Shown: piece by piece, positions 19,393-27,129 of the stretch | How positions within the stretch are numbered: the first letter of the stretch is position 1 | How the letters are laid out: each line of letters starts with the position of its first letter | From: Chersky-840 sp963848335 | GTDB lineage: Bacteria; Actinomycetota; Acidimicrobiia; Acidimicrobiales; UBA8190 | Assembly: GCA_963848335.1 (NCBI GenBank) | Contig: CAWKDD010000001.1 | Span: forward strand, 1,054,001 to 1,118,000 | Length of the DNA: 64,000 nucleotides | Reading direction: 5' to 3' | Position numbers and translations under genes: made by a program | The notes under the pieces: generated by a model | The model's input: the letters and a program-made list of their open reading frames with translations, nothing else | Told to the model about the DNA's origin: nothing | Databases searched by the model: none

Positions 19393-19951
19393 GTGCCGCG
19401 GGGGATCTCCCCCGACATCCGCAAGGTGACGCCTCGCATCGACGTCGCGGTAGCGATGGGTGCGCCGGGGGTGTCCATCACCACCCGCCGAGCGCCGGTG
19501 ACGTCGACCCCCGCCATCCGCAAGACGGTGGCGACCAGGCGTTGCACACGCGGGGATGTGGTTGTCCTCTTTCGTCGGAGCAAGAGCCATCTGAGGGCGC
19601 AACTCACGCCGGTGAGCAGCGATGTCGCGCCGGATCGCGATGTGCCCGGCGAGGTGACGACGCTCCCGTGCCCGACGCGGGGGTGCTGCGGCCCTTGGCT
19701 CGGGCATTGCTGGCGGTGGCCTCCGATGTTCACGCCGCGCAGAGCAACCCGCTCGGGGCAGGGAGCTCGGAGCCGGGCTCTGGCTTGCGGATGCGACATC
19801 GGGGGGATCCGTTGGGGGATCGTTTGGGGGGTCGTCTCAGGGGTCCAATGTGGCGCCACTCAGAGAGGACCGGGTCTGCCGTCGCGTCAGCGCCGGTCAA
19901 GTGCGCCTTCCCCCCGCCAGTGGTCAACCCCGACTGTATGGGGGGGTGTTC
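19393..19951 (+). CDS. Small hypothetical protein in mobile operon, probably frameshifted
   Basis: From a GTG at 19393 the codons are strongly G/C in third position and give PRGISPDIRKVTPRIDVAVA, later VLFRRSKSHLRAQLTPVSSD. Near 19672 the coding pattern jumps one frame (PDAGVLRPLARALLAVASDV), suggesting a lost base in CTCCCGTGCC. No family is recognised. A competing frame, 19335 to 19955, overlaps both neighbours by ATGA, but its codon pattern is poor over the first 330 bases. Confidence 0.4.
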
Positions 19952-20878
19952 ATGAATTCGGATCGGTCTTCGCCTCGCCAGGGGCGATCGAGGCGGATCA
20001 CCGCCGCAGTGTGGCGCGACGTGGCATCCTCGCTCACCGATCGGGATCGGGACATCCTTCGTCTCATCCGATGGCATCGGGTGCTCACCACCAGCCAGGT
20101 CTGTCGCATGTTCTTCACGGACCGCAATACCGCCCAGCATCGGATGACCCGCCTCTTCGAGCTGCGCCTCGTGGAGCGTTTTCGACCGCTGCGAGCCGGT
20201 CGGCAGAGCGAGTACCACTACGTCCTCGATCGCCTCGGTGCCTGGATCGTCGCCGCTATGACGAACAGCCACATCGACACCGAGGTGCAGCTCCGGTGGC
20301 GCACGGACCAGGCCCTCGCCATCGCCACCAGCCAGCGCCTGGCCCACACCGTCGGCACCAACGAGGTCTTCGCCCGCCTCATCGGTGCGGCCCGGAATCG
20401 CCCCGGCGCCGAGCTCGTCACGTGGTGGGGCGAGCGCTACTGCGCCGGCGTCCTCGGCGAAGTCGTGCGTCCCGACGGGCTCGGGGTGTGGCGCGAGGAG
20501 GGGGCCAGCGTCACGTTCTGCCTCGAGTACGACCGGGGGACTGAGTCCCTCGCTCGCCTGGGCGCCAAGGCGGCGGACTACGCCCGGCTCGAGAGTGCCT
20601 GGGGCGTGGCCTTCTGGTTGCTCGTCGTCGTGCCCGGTCCTCGCCGCGAGACCGGCACCCGGGCGGCCCTGGCGGGCCACGGCCTGGCGGTGGCGACGAC
20701 CACGGCGTCAGGCGCACGCCGGCCCGACGCGGCCAACTGGGCGCCCCTTGAGCCCGACGCCCCTCGCCTCCGGCTTGCCGAGCTGGCCGACTGGCCCCGC
20801 CCGGCGGCTTCAGCGGCTCGTCTTGCCCACAGCGCCCGCTCCGAGGCGACGGGCCAATCGGGACACGAGGCCCGGTGA
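19952..20878 (+). CDS. Replication-relaxation family protein (copy 2)
   Basis: About 308 residues from an ATG preceded by a G-rich ribosome-binding stretch (GGGGGGTG). The winged helix at residues 28 to 75 (LTDRDRDILRLIRWHRVLTT; SQVCRMFFTDRNTAQHRMTR) aligns with copy 1, sharing the HxVLTTSQ pattern. The following domain includes TNEVFARLIGAARNRPGAEL and WGERYCAGVLG, then CLEYDRGTESLARL, the acidic motif usual in this family. The TGA at 20876-20878 overlaps the start of the serine recombinase. Two diverged paralogues in one operon are unusual. Confidence 0.75.
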   Translation: MNSDRSSPRQGRSRRITAAVWRDVASSLTDRDRDILRLIRWHRVLTTSQVCRMFFTDRNTAQHRMTRLFELRLVERFRPLRAGRQSEYHYVLDRLGAWIVAAMTNSHIDTEVQLRWRTDQALAIATSQRLAHTVGTNEVFARLIGAARNRPGAELVTWWGERYCAGVLGEVVRPDGLGVWREEGASVTFCLEYDRGTESLARLGAKAADYARLESAWGVAFWLLVVVPGPRRETGTRAALAGHGLAVATTTASGARRPDAANWAPLEPDAPRLRLAELADWPRPAASAARLAHSARSEATGQSGHEAR

Positions 20879-22668
20879 TGGCCCCGCCCGAGGAGGAGGA
20901 CTTGCACAGGAACGTGGACGGAGCGCTCATGGATGGGTTCGAGGCCATGGACGAGTCCGAGGAAAGGAAGAACGCCATGCGCTGTGTGCTCTACCTGCGG
21001 GTGTCGACGCGCGAGCAGGCCGAGAAAGGGGAAGGCACCGAGGGACTCTCGATCCCGGCCCAGCGCGAGGCCTGTACCCGCCATGTCCGCGACGCGGGGT
21101 GGATGCTCAGCGACGAGTACGTCGACCGAGGCGAATCGGCCCGCAGCGCCGATCGTCCCGCGCTGAAGGACATGCTGGCTCGCATCGCCGGGGACCGCGA
21201 CATCGACGCCGTGGTCGTGCACAAGATCGACCGCCTGGCGCGCAACATGGAGGACCACGTCGCCATCCGAGCGCTGCTGCGACGCCGGGGCGTAGCCCTT
21301 GTGTCGGTGACCGAGAACGTGGAGGAGACCGCCTCGGGCCGTCTCGTCGAGGGCATCCACGCCCTGATGGCCGAGTTCTACTCGGCCAACCTGGCCAGCG
21401 AGATCAAGAAGGGCCAGGACCAGAAAGCCAAGCTGGGTGGCTTCCCCCACGGGGCTCCGCTCGGCTACCTCAACGTGCGCGAGGTGATTGGCGGCCGCCC
21501 GGTGGCCCGCATCGTCCCCGACCCCGAGCGAGCGCCCCTCGTACGACTTGCCTTCGAGCTCTACGCCACAGGCGAATGGACCTTGCAGCGCCTCGCCACC
21601 GAACTGGCGCATCGGGGCCTCACCAACCGGGGCCAGCGGTCCAAGGCGCCGGCCCCAATCACCTGGCAGGGACTGGCCAAGATCCTCGCCAACCCCGTCT
21701 ACATCGGGATCGTGGAGTGGAACGGCGTCCAATATCCGGGCACCCACGAACCTCTTGTCACCCCCGAGGTCTTCCGTCACGTCCGGGAGCTGCTCGGGGC
21801 ACGCTCGGCACGTGGCACGCGCGAGCGCAAGCACCCCCATCACTTGAAGGGGCTGTTGCACTGCGGGGTATGCGGGCGGCGGCTCTCGGTCCAGCGGTCC
21901 AAGGGTCGCTATGTCTATTTCTTCTGCCTGGGTCAGAAGAACGACCCCGAGGGCACCTGTCGGGAGCGCTACGTCGTTGCCCACGACCTCGAAGCTCAGG
22001 TCGAGGACCTCTACGAGCGCATTCAGCTCCCGCATTCCTGGGCGCAGCGCCTGCGCCACGAGCTGGCCGCGGAGGTGATCGAACGGCAACGATCCGACGC
22101 CGCGCAGCGCGAACTCCTCACTCGTCGGCTCACCAAGGCCGAGGCAGAGCGGCGCAAGCTTCTCGACGCCTACTACGGCGGCGCCATCGACGTCGCCACG
22201 CTCAAGACCGAGCAGGCCCGCATCGGCACCGATGTCAACACCGCCAAAGACCGTCTCGCCGACCTCGACGCCAACATCACCGAGTGGCAGGAGGTCCTCG
22301 AGCTGGCCGCCACCCTCGCCACTCAGTGCGGGGAGGCTTATCGCAAAGCCGATGACCGCTCGCGCAGGCTATTCAATGCGGTGGTGTTCGAACGCCTAGA
22401 CGTGAAAGGCGGCCGACTCTGCGAGGTGCGGTACCGGCCGCCGTTCGACGACATCTTCAGCGTGTCCGAGTTCGAATACGAAACACGAGTGGAGGTGGCG
22501 GGAATCGAACCCGCGTCCTTCGGCTTCTCATCGGGCCTTCTCCGAGCGCAGCCGGCAGCTGAGTTTCGGGTCCTTCGCCGCCACCGGCGACATTCGAAGG
22601 CCCTAGCCGACTTTTGGTTTCCCCGGCGGCCAATCGGCGGAACCGCCCGGGTAAGCCCCGCTAGATGA
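20878..22668 (+). CDS. Large serine recombinase (integrase), reading into ssrA
   Basis: The frame opens about 590 codons. The N-terminal resolvase domain has catalytic Ser in CVLYLRVSTREQAEKGEG, the conserved Arg in IPAQREACTRHV, and HKIDRLARNMEDH. Next come the recombinase domain (GYLNVREVIGG; ITWQGLAKILANPVYIGIVE) and the zinc ribbon (LHCGVCGRRLSVQRSKGRYV then CLGQKNDPEGTC), then a coiled coil (LLTRRLTKAEAERRKLLDAY). Start may be this ATG or the GTG just before; an internal ATG at 20980 also fits. The last 60 codons, from VEVAGIEPASFG onward, are antisense to the 3' part of ssrA and are probably not native. This is a typical phage or element integrase, and its position at the end of ssrA suggests its attachment site. 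Confidence 0.85.
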   Translation: MAPPEEEDLHRNVDGALMDGFEAMDESEERKNAMRCVLYLRVSTREQAEKGEGTEGLSIPAQREACTRHVRDAGWMLSDEYVDRGESARSADRPALKDMLARIAGDRDIDAVVVHKIDRLARNMEDHVAIRALLRRRGVALVSVTENVEETASGRLVEGIHALMAEFYSANLASEIKKGQDQKAKLGGFPHGAPLGYLNVREVIGGRPVARIVPDPERAPLVRLAFELYATGEWTLQRLATELAHRGLTNRGQRSKAPAPITWQGLAKILANPVYIGIVEWNGVQYPGTHEPLVTPEVFRHVRELLGARSARGTRERKHPHHLKGLLHCGVCGRRLSVQRSKGRYVYFFCLGQKNDPEGTCRERYVVAHDLEAQVEDLYERIQLPHSWAQRLRHELAAEVIERQRSDAAQRELLTRRLTKAEAERRKLLDAYYGGAIDVATLKTEQARIGTDVNTAKDRLADLDANITEWQEVLELAATLATQCGEAYRKADDRSRRLFNAVVFERLDVKGGRLCEVRYRPPFDDIFSVSEFEYETRVEVAGIEPASFGFSSGLLRAQPAAEFRVLRRHRRHSKALADFWFPRRPIGGTARVSPAR

Positions 22669-22839
22669 CGCCCGCTACCGGCCCACAGGGCTGAGACCGG
22701 ACGGACGGGCTACGTATTAAGCAGCCAGCGCGAATGTGTCGTTCGCGTTTATTTTTTTGTTCCGGCTCTTTAACGTGGCTCCGGAGACCACGGCTCGCTT
22801 CTCCCGAATTGACGACCAAAGTCGAAACCGATCACCCCC
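22490..22839 (-). ncRNA. ssrA: Transfer-messenger RNA (tmRNA)
   Basis: The 5' end GGGGGTGATCGGTTTCGACT (from 22839) pairs by its first seven bases with CACCTCC at the 3' end (22491-22497). The T arm reads CGCGGGTTCGATTCCCGC. CCA is not encoded. The tag frame lies at 22746 down to 22717: GCG AAC GAC ACA TTC GCG CTG GCT GCT TAA, giving ANDTFALAA, a tag of the usual actinobacterial type. The product rescues stalled ribosomes with SmpB and marks the nascent chain for proteolysis. smpB lies just upstream on the same strand. The 3' half is overlapped by the serine recombinase frame on the other strand. Confidence 0.95.
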
Positions 22840-22909
22840 TGGTTGTGTTGCTCGGCCATGTTACCGCCCGCCCGGGCCGTAGCGGACCGCCGGTCCCGAA
22901 TCAGGCCCC

Positions 22910-23468
22910 TCAGTCGTATTCCTTGCGGGCCCCCCGGCCCACGCTCTTGCCCGCCGCGCTGCGGGCTTCGCGGCGCCGCGTCGCGCTCGGCGTCACGTGT
23001 GGCGATGGCGTGGCGCTTGTCGTAGAGGCGCCGTCCCCGGGCCAGGGCCAGCTCCACCTTGGCCCGGCCGTCTTTGAAGTAGATCGACAGGGGCACGAGC
23101 GTCAGCGACTTCTGCTGGGTCTGGCCCATCAGCTCGTCGATCTGGTCGCGGTGCAAGCAGCAGCTTGCGCCGGCGCTCGGGGTCGTGGGCGCCGAACCCC
23201 GCGGCGTGCTCGTAGGGGGGGATGTGCACGCCCGAGCAGCCACGCCTCGCCCGCCCTCCACCCGGGCATAGGCGTCGGCCAGGGTCACCCGCCCGGCCCT
23301 GAGGGACTTCACCTCGCTTCCCTGCAGCGCCACCCCGCATTCGTAGGTCTCGAGGATGTCGTACTCGTGGCGGGCGCGCCGGTTGCGGGCCACCGTCTTG
23401 ATCCGGTCGCTCCCGTCGTCGGGGACGCGGCGCGCCGCCCGCCGCCCCGGTCCCTTGGCTGCTGCCAC
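22910..23468 (-). CDS. smpB: SsrA-binding protein SmpB (three apparent frameshifts)
   Basis: The core reads KTVARNRRARHEYDILETYE, CGVALQGSEVKSLRAGRVTL, then IPPYEHAAGFGAHDPERRRK in a second frame and HRDQIDELMGQTQQKSLTLV, PLSIYFKDGRAKVELALARG, RRLYDKRHAIATRDAERD in a third, ending KSVGRGARKEYD in a shifted frame. All SmpB landmarks (EVKSLR, YFKDGRAKVELALARGK-like, YDKR) are present, so the gene is surely functional and the indels near 23240, 23155 and 22975 are sequence errors. A GTG start at 23468 gives an N-terminus some 20 residues longer than usual. It binds tmRNA and is 70 bases upstream of it. Confidence 0.88.
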
Positions 23469-23541
23469 CGGCGAACGGTACCCCCGGCGTCCCACCCTCC
23501 GGTCCGTGCCCGGCGGGGAGGCCCCCGGTACCCTCGGTGGG

Positions 23542-23959
23542 ATGCTCCGCGTCCCCGCCAACGTCTACGCCGAGATCGTGGGGCACTGCCTGGGGGGACT
23601 GCCCGACGAGGCCTGCGGGTTGCTGGGCGGCGACCGCTCCTCGGGTTCCGTGGTCCGCTGCTACCCGGCCCGTAACGCGGCGGCCTCGGCCAAGCTCTAC
23701 AGGTGGACGGACGCGACTACCTGAGGGCGGACCGCGACGCCGAGGGCCCGGCCTCGAGATCATCGGCGTCTTCCACTCCCACACCCACACCGACGCCTAC
23801 CCGTCGCCGACCGACGTGGCCCGGGCCTCGGACCCCGCCTCGGACCCCGGCTGGCACTACGTCATCGTGTCGCTGCGCGACACCCACCCGACGCTGCGCT
23901 CCTACCGCATCCACGGCGACCACGTCGACGAGGAGCCGGTGGTGGTCGGGCCCGGCTAG
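23542..23959 (+). CDS. mec: CysO-cysteine peptidase, JAMM/MPN metalloprotease (frameshifted)
   Basis: MLRVPANVYAEIVGHCLGGL leads to PDEACGLLGG with the conserved Glu. After indels near 23702 and 23750 the frame resumes EIIGVFHSHTHTDAYPSPTD. The latter is the zinc-binding JAMM motif: H-S-H, seven residues, then S-x-x-D. In M. tuberculosis, Mec releases free cysteine from the thiocarboxylate carrier CysO. The genes cysO and cysM follow in the same order and orientation as Rv1334-Rv1335-Rv1336, which supports the assignment. It is divergent from smpB across 73 bases. Confidence 0.88.
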
Positions 23960-24073
23960 GTCCCGCGGCCCGGTAGAATGCCGACCGGAGCCGTCAGCAT
24001 TCGGTCCGGGCCGCACGGCTGCCCCGGTGCCCGGCGGCAGGTGACGGAGCGACCACGGACCAGGGAGGGCGTC

Positions 24074-24349
24074 GTGTCTGTCGAGGTGAGGCTTCCCACG
24101 GTCCTGCGTGCCCATGCCGGCGGGAAGTCGACCGTGACGGCCGAGGGCGCCACCATCGGCGAGGTGCTCGCCGACCTCGTGCGGAGCTATCCCGGCATGG
24201 CCGGGCAGGTGCTCACCGAGGACGGGTCCCTGCACCGCTTCGTGAACGTCTACGTCGACGACGACGACGTGCGCTACCTGGAGCAGCTCGACACCAAGGT
24301 GGCCGACGGCGTCACCGTCTCGATCCTGCCCGCCGTGGCCGGCGGCTGA
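24074..24349 (+). CDS. cysO: CysO sulfur-carrier protein, ubiquitin-like
   Basis: The protein has 91 residues. The GTG start (VSVEVRLPTVLRAHAGGKST) has AGGGAGGG just upstream; a longer upstream frame is less likely. The MoaD/ThiS beta-grasp fold shows as VTAEGATIGEVLADLVRSYP and HRFVNVYVDDDDVRYLEQLD. The chain ends in ILPAVAGG, with the diglycine C-terminus that is converted to a thiocarboxylate. CysM uses the thiocarboxylate as sulfur donor, and Mec then removes the cysteine. This route resists oxidative stress better than sulfide-based synthesis. Confidence 0.93.
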   Translation: MSVEVRLPTVLRAHAGGKSTVTAEGATIGEVLADLVRSYPGMAGQVLTEDGSLHRFVNVYVDDDDVRYLEQLDTKVADGVTVSILPAVAGG

Positions 24350-24386
24350 GCCCGTCCTCGCCCCCGGGACCGACGGACCCCGTCCC

Positions 24387-25338
24387 ATGGTCCAGGTCAC
24401 GAGCGTCCTCGACCTCATCGGCAACACGCCCCTGGTCGACGTCAGCGCGCTGAGCCCCAACCCCGCCGTCCGGATCCTGGTCAAGCTCGAGGGCCAGAAC
24501 CCCGGGGGGTCGGTCAAGGACCGTATCGCCCTGTCGATGGTGGAGGAGGCCGAAAAGGACGGCCGCCTCGTGCCCGGGCGACACCCTCCTCGAGCCCACC
24601 TCGGGCAACACCGGCATCGGGCTGGCCCTGGTGGCGCGGGTGAAGGGCTACCGGCTCAAGGTGGTGCTGCCCTCCAACGTGTCGGTGGAGCGCCGCCAGC
24701 TCCTGGAGGTGTGGGGGGCCGAGGTCATCGAGTCGCCCGGGGCCGAGGGCTCCAACGGGGCGGTGCGCATGGCCGAGCGCGTGCACGCCGAGCACCCCGA
24801 GTGGGTCTTCCTCTACCAGTACGCCAACCCCGCCAACCCCAAGGCGCACTACGAGGGGACGGGGCCCGAGATCTGGCGGGACTGCCCCGAGGTGACCCAC
24901 TTCGTGGCCGGGCCTCGGGACCTCGGGCACGCTCCTCGGTGTGGGCCGCTTCCTGAAGGAGCGCAACCCGGCCGTCGAGGTGTGGGCCGTGGAGCCCCCC
25001 GCCGGGGAGATGGTGGACGGCCTGCGCAACCTCGACGACGGCTACATCCCGCCCATCTTCGACCGACGCTCGGCGGCGCGGAGCTGCTCGACCGCAAGAC
25101 CATGGTGGGACCGCTCCAGTCGGTGCAGTGGACGCGACGGTTGGCCGAGGTGGGCGTGTTCGCCGGGATCTCGTCGGGGGCGGCCATGGCGGGCGCGGCC
25201 AAGTGCGCGCAGTCCGTCGAGGCCGGGGTCATCGTGGTGGTGTCGGCCGACGGCGGCTGGAAGTACCTGTCGACCGGGGCGTGGACCGACGATCTCGACG
25301 CCGTGGTGGAGCGGGCCAAGCGCACCATCTACTTCTGA
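24387..25338 (+). CDS. cysM: CysO-dependent cysteine synthase CysM, PLP enzyme (three apparent frameshifts)
   Basis: VTSVLDLIGNTPLVDVSALS begins the fold. Lysine 48 or so in NPGGSVKDRIALSMVEEAEK is the PLP Schiff-base residue. After one extra G near 24580 the frame resumes TSGNTGIGLALVARVKGYRL, the substrate loop. After another extra G near 24912 it continues GLGTSGTLLGVGRFLKERNP, the phosphate-binding loop. A lost C near 25066 precedes GGAELLDRKTMVGPLQSVQW. With these three corrected, the protein is full length (about 316 residues) and aligns as an O-phosphoserine/CysO sulfhydrylase. It is the last gene of the mec-cysO-cysM cluster. Confidence 0.9.
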
Positions 25339-25375
25339 TCCGCCCCTCTCCCCCCGGCCTCCATCCGATCCGGCT

Positions 25376-25405
25376 GATCCGGGCCCGCTGGATCCGGGCC
25401 CGCTG
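25376..25405. repeat. Two perfect 15-bp tandem repeats between convergent genes
   Basis: GATCCGGGCCCGCTG occurs twice without a gap, followed by a partial third copy (ATCCGCC). It lies in the 100-base space between the convergent cysM and encapsulin genes. The unit contains the palindrome GGGCCC. Confidence 0.75.
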
Positions 25406-25437
25406 ATCCGCCACACTCCGACCCGCTCGGGCGCGGC

Positions 25438-26254
25438 CTATGCCTTCTTGGCCTTGGTGCGCAGTGCGACGGCGGCGTCGGGCTCGAGGACCCGGAAGCT
25501 GAAGCTCTCCTCGAGGTACAGCGCCACCGTGTCGGCGTCGTGCGACGAGTAGCCGATCGAGATGTCCTGGCCCGACTCCAAGACGAAGTCCCCGCCCCGC
25601 AGGCTGACCACGATGCCGCACTCGACCCCGGGCGCCCACACCAGGGGGCCGCCCAGGATCTGGCGCAGGTGGTCGAGGAGCAGATGACCACCGTGCTCGG
25701 CGGTGTGGACGATCTCGGTGTAGATCCCCGGCGACAGGGCCAGCCCGTAGGGGCCGCCGATCCCCGTGCCGCGCAGCACGTCGACCGCCTCGGCCACCGC
25801 CGTGGGGTAGTGCTCGGCGTCGGGCGACAACGTCAGCGGGGCGTGCGAGCTGTCCTGAGTGATGCCCTGGATCTGGCCCGCCGGATAGCCGTGGAACACG
25901 GCGGTGTTCTCGGCCAGGGCGATGCGCCGTCCCGCCTCTTCGAGCTCGGGGAGGTCGAGGTCCGTGGCGCCGCGCTCGGCGTCGTCGACTTCTCGACCGC
26001 GACACGGTGAACTCGGCCCGCAGCTCCACCAGGGACAGGACCCGGCGCTGTGATCCGGTTACGTCGGGGGAGGGGCCGGCGACGGACGTGGTCCGTCCGA
26101 TGGAGGTGGCCGAGTGCGCCCAGCCCCGCGGTCCCTCGAAGTCCACGAGCTTGCGGGCCGCCAGATAGGTCTCGAGGCGGGGCTTGATCTCCTCTTCGAT
26201 GGCCGTCCATCCCGCGTCCCCGATGGGTGCGAGCTCTCGGTGGAGGTGGTTCAT
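25438..26254 (-). CDS. Encapsulin nanocompartment shell protein, family 1 (one frameshift)
   Basis: About 271 residues with an HK97-like fold. The N-terminus MNHLHRELAPIGDAGWTAIE, then KPRLETYLAARKLVDFEGPR and GWAHSATSIGRT, is diagnostic. An extra base near 25995 breaks the frame, and the chain resumes as FHGYPAGQIQGITQDSSHAP, EAVDVLRGTGIGGPYGLALS, and PLVWAPGVECGIVVSLRGGD, ending ALRTKAKKA. Family 1 encapsulins self-assemble into 24- to 32-nm shells that enclose a cargo enzyme. The cargo gene directly upstream overlaps by ATGA, so expression is coupled. The pair sits convergent to cysM within an otherwise M. tuberculosis-like gene order. Confidence 0.9.
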
Positions 26255-26637
26255 GATTGGTGTCCCTTCAGGCTCCCGATGCCCAGTGATCCCCATGCCG
26301 CGCCCGCCTCGGTGCCGCTCGCCTCGGTGCCGCTCGCCTCGGCCTCGGCCTCGATCTCGGTGATGTCCTCGGTGCGGAACAGGTAGGTGCGCAGGTGCCG
26401 GTCGAGGACCGGATCGCGGCGGCGCAGCCACTCCAGGGTCATCGACGCGTGCTCCTTCTCCTCGTCGCGGTTGTGGGCGAGGACCGCGGCCAGGCTGGCG
26501 TCGGAGGTGGCCTTGACGCGCTGGTCGTACCAGTCGACGGCCTCGAGCTCCTCGCACAGCGAGGTCATGGCTCGGTGGTGGTCGACGGTCTCCTCGTCGA
26601 GCAGCTCCGCCGCCTCGTGCAGCCCTTCGCTCGCCAT
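26251..26637 (-). CDS. Encapsulated ferritin-like protein (EncFtn) with cargo-targeting peptide
   Basis: The protein has 128 residues. The helical pair carries the EncFtn metal-site pattern: SLCEELEAVDWYDQR and AHNRDEEKEHASMTLEWLRR. These glutamates and the histidine form the ferroxidase site at the dimer interface in characterised EncFtn proteins. A Glu/Ala/Ser/Gly/Thr linker (residues 95 to 113, built from repeated EASGT) connects to the C-terminal GSLGIGSLKGHQS, which matches the encapsulin targeting motif of the LTVGSLRR type. The predicted role is to oxidise and store iron inside the shell encoded next to it. Its stop overlaps the shell gene start. Confidence 0.92.
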   Translation of the reverse strand: MASEGLHEAAELLDEETVDHHRAMTSLCEELEAVDWYDQRVKATSDASLAAVLAHNRDEEKEHASMTLEWLRRRDPVLDRHLRTYLFRTEDITEIEAEAEASGTEASGTEAGAAWGSLGIGSLKGHQS

Positions 26638-26764
26638 CTCCGTGCTCCCTCGTCACGCGCCCGTGTCGGTCCCGGCTCCGGCTCGGCCCCGGCCCTGACG
26701 GCTATACCCGGTCGGGGCGCCCGCCAGTCGCGTCGGCTCCGGGGACACGGTATAGCTTTCGGGC

Positions 26765-27082
26765 GTGGCCCACCTCCCCCGCACCCCGAAGAGGACGAAG
26801 GTGCAGGCGCTCCCCGAGCACCTTCAGCGCCGCGAGGAATGGAACGGGTTGCGGCGCGGGGACCCCGTCGAGATCGAGGGGCTGGTGCTGCGCGGGGCGG
26901 TTTGGCGGTTCCTGGGTTACGTCCGCAACGAGCGCAACGGCGCCGAGTCCGTCGAGGTCATCGGGGGCCGGCCCGGGGAGGACCGGGTGCGTTCCTTCCT
27001 GCCCGAGCAGGTGTTCCCCCTCGGCGGGCGCAAGACGGGGCGGGCCTCGCTGGCCGACGCGCCCCAGCTGCCCCTGGGCTGA
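26765..27082 (+). CDS. Conserved actinobacterial hypothetical protein
   Basis: The protein has 105 residues from GTG. It is basic at the N-terminus (HLPRTPKRTKVQALPEHLQR) and followed by a compact beta-rich segment: RRGDPVEIEGLVLRGAVWRF, GYVRNERNGAESVEVIGG, EDRVRSFLPEQVFPL. It looks like a small SH3-like or barrel domain. It is divergent from EncFtn and 48 bases before murI, in the same orientation. No function can be assigned. Confidence 0.6.
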   Translation: MAHLPRTPKRTKVQALPEHLQRREEWNGLRRGDPVEIEGLVLRGAVWRFLGYVRNERNGAESVEVIGGRPGEDRVRSFLPEQVFPLGGRKTGRASLADAPQLPLG

Positions 27083-27129
27083 AGCTCCGGTGGCGCCCGG
27101 GGCGGGGCCGGTGCCGTAGCCTCACGGGG

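Noticed and set aside
19335..19955. 206-residue ORF overlapping both neighbours by ATGA
   Set aside because: The overlaps are attractive, but the first 330 bases have strong third-position G/C bias in another frame. I kept that frame with a frameshift instead, and confidence is low either way.
22480..22668. C-terminal 60 residues of the serine recombinase as a protein domain
   Set aside because: They are the antisense of the tmRNA 3' region (VEVAGIEPASFG... is a familiar annotation artefact).
24514..25029. Antisense ORF over cysM
   Set aside because: Low-complexity product lying opposite a clear cysteine synthase.
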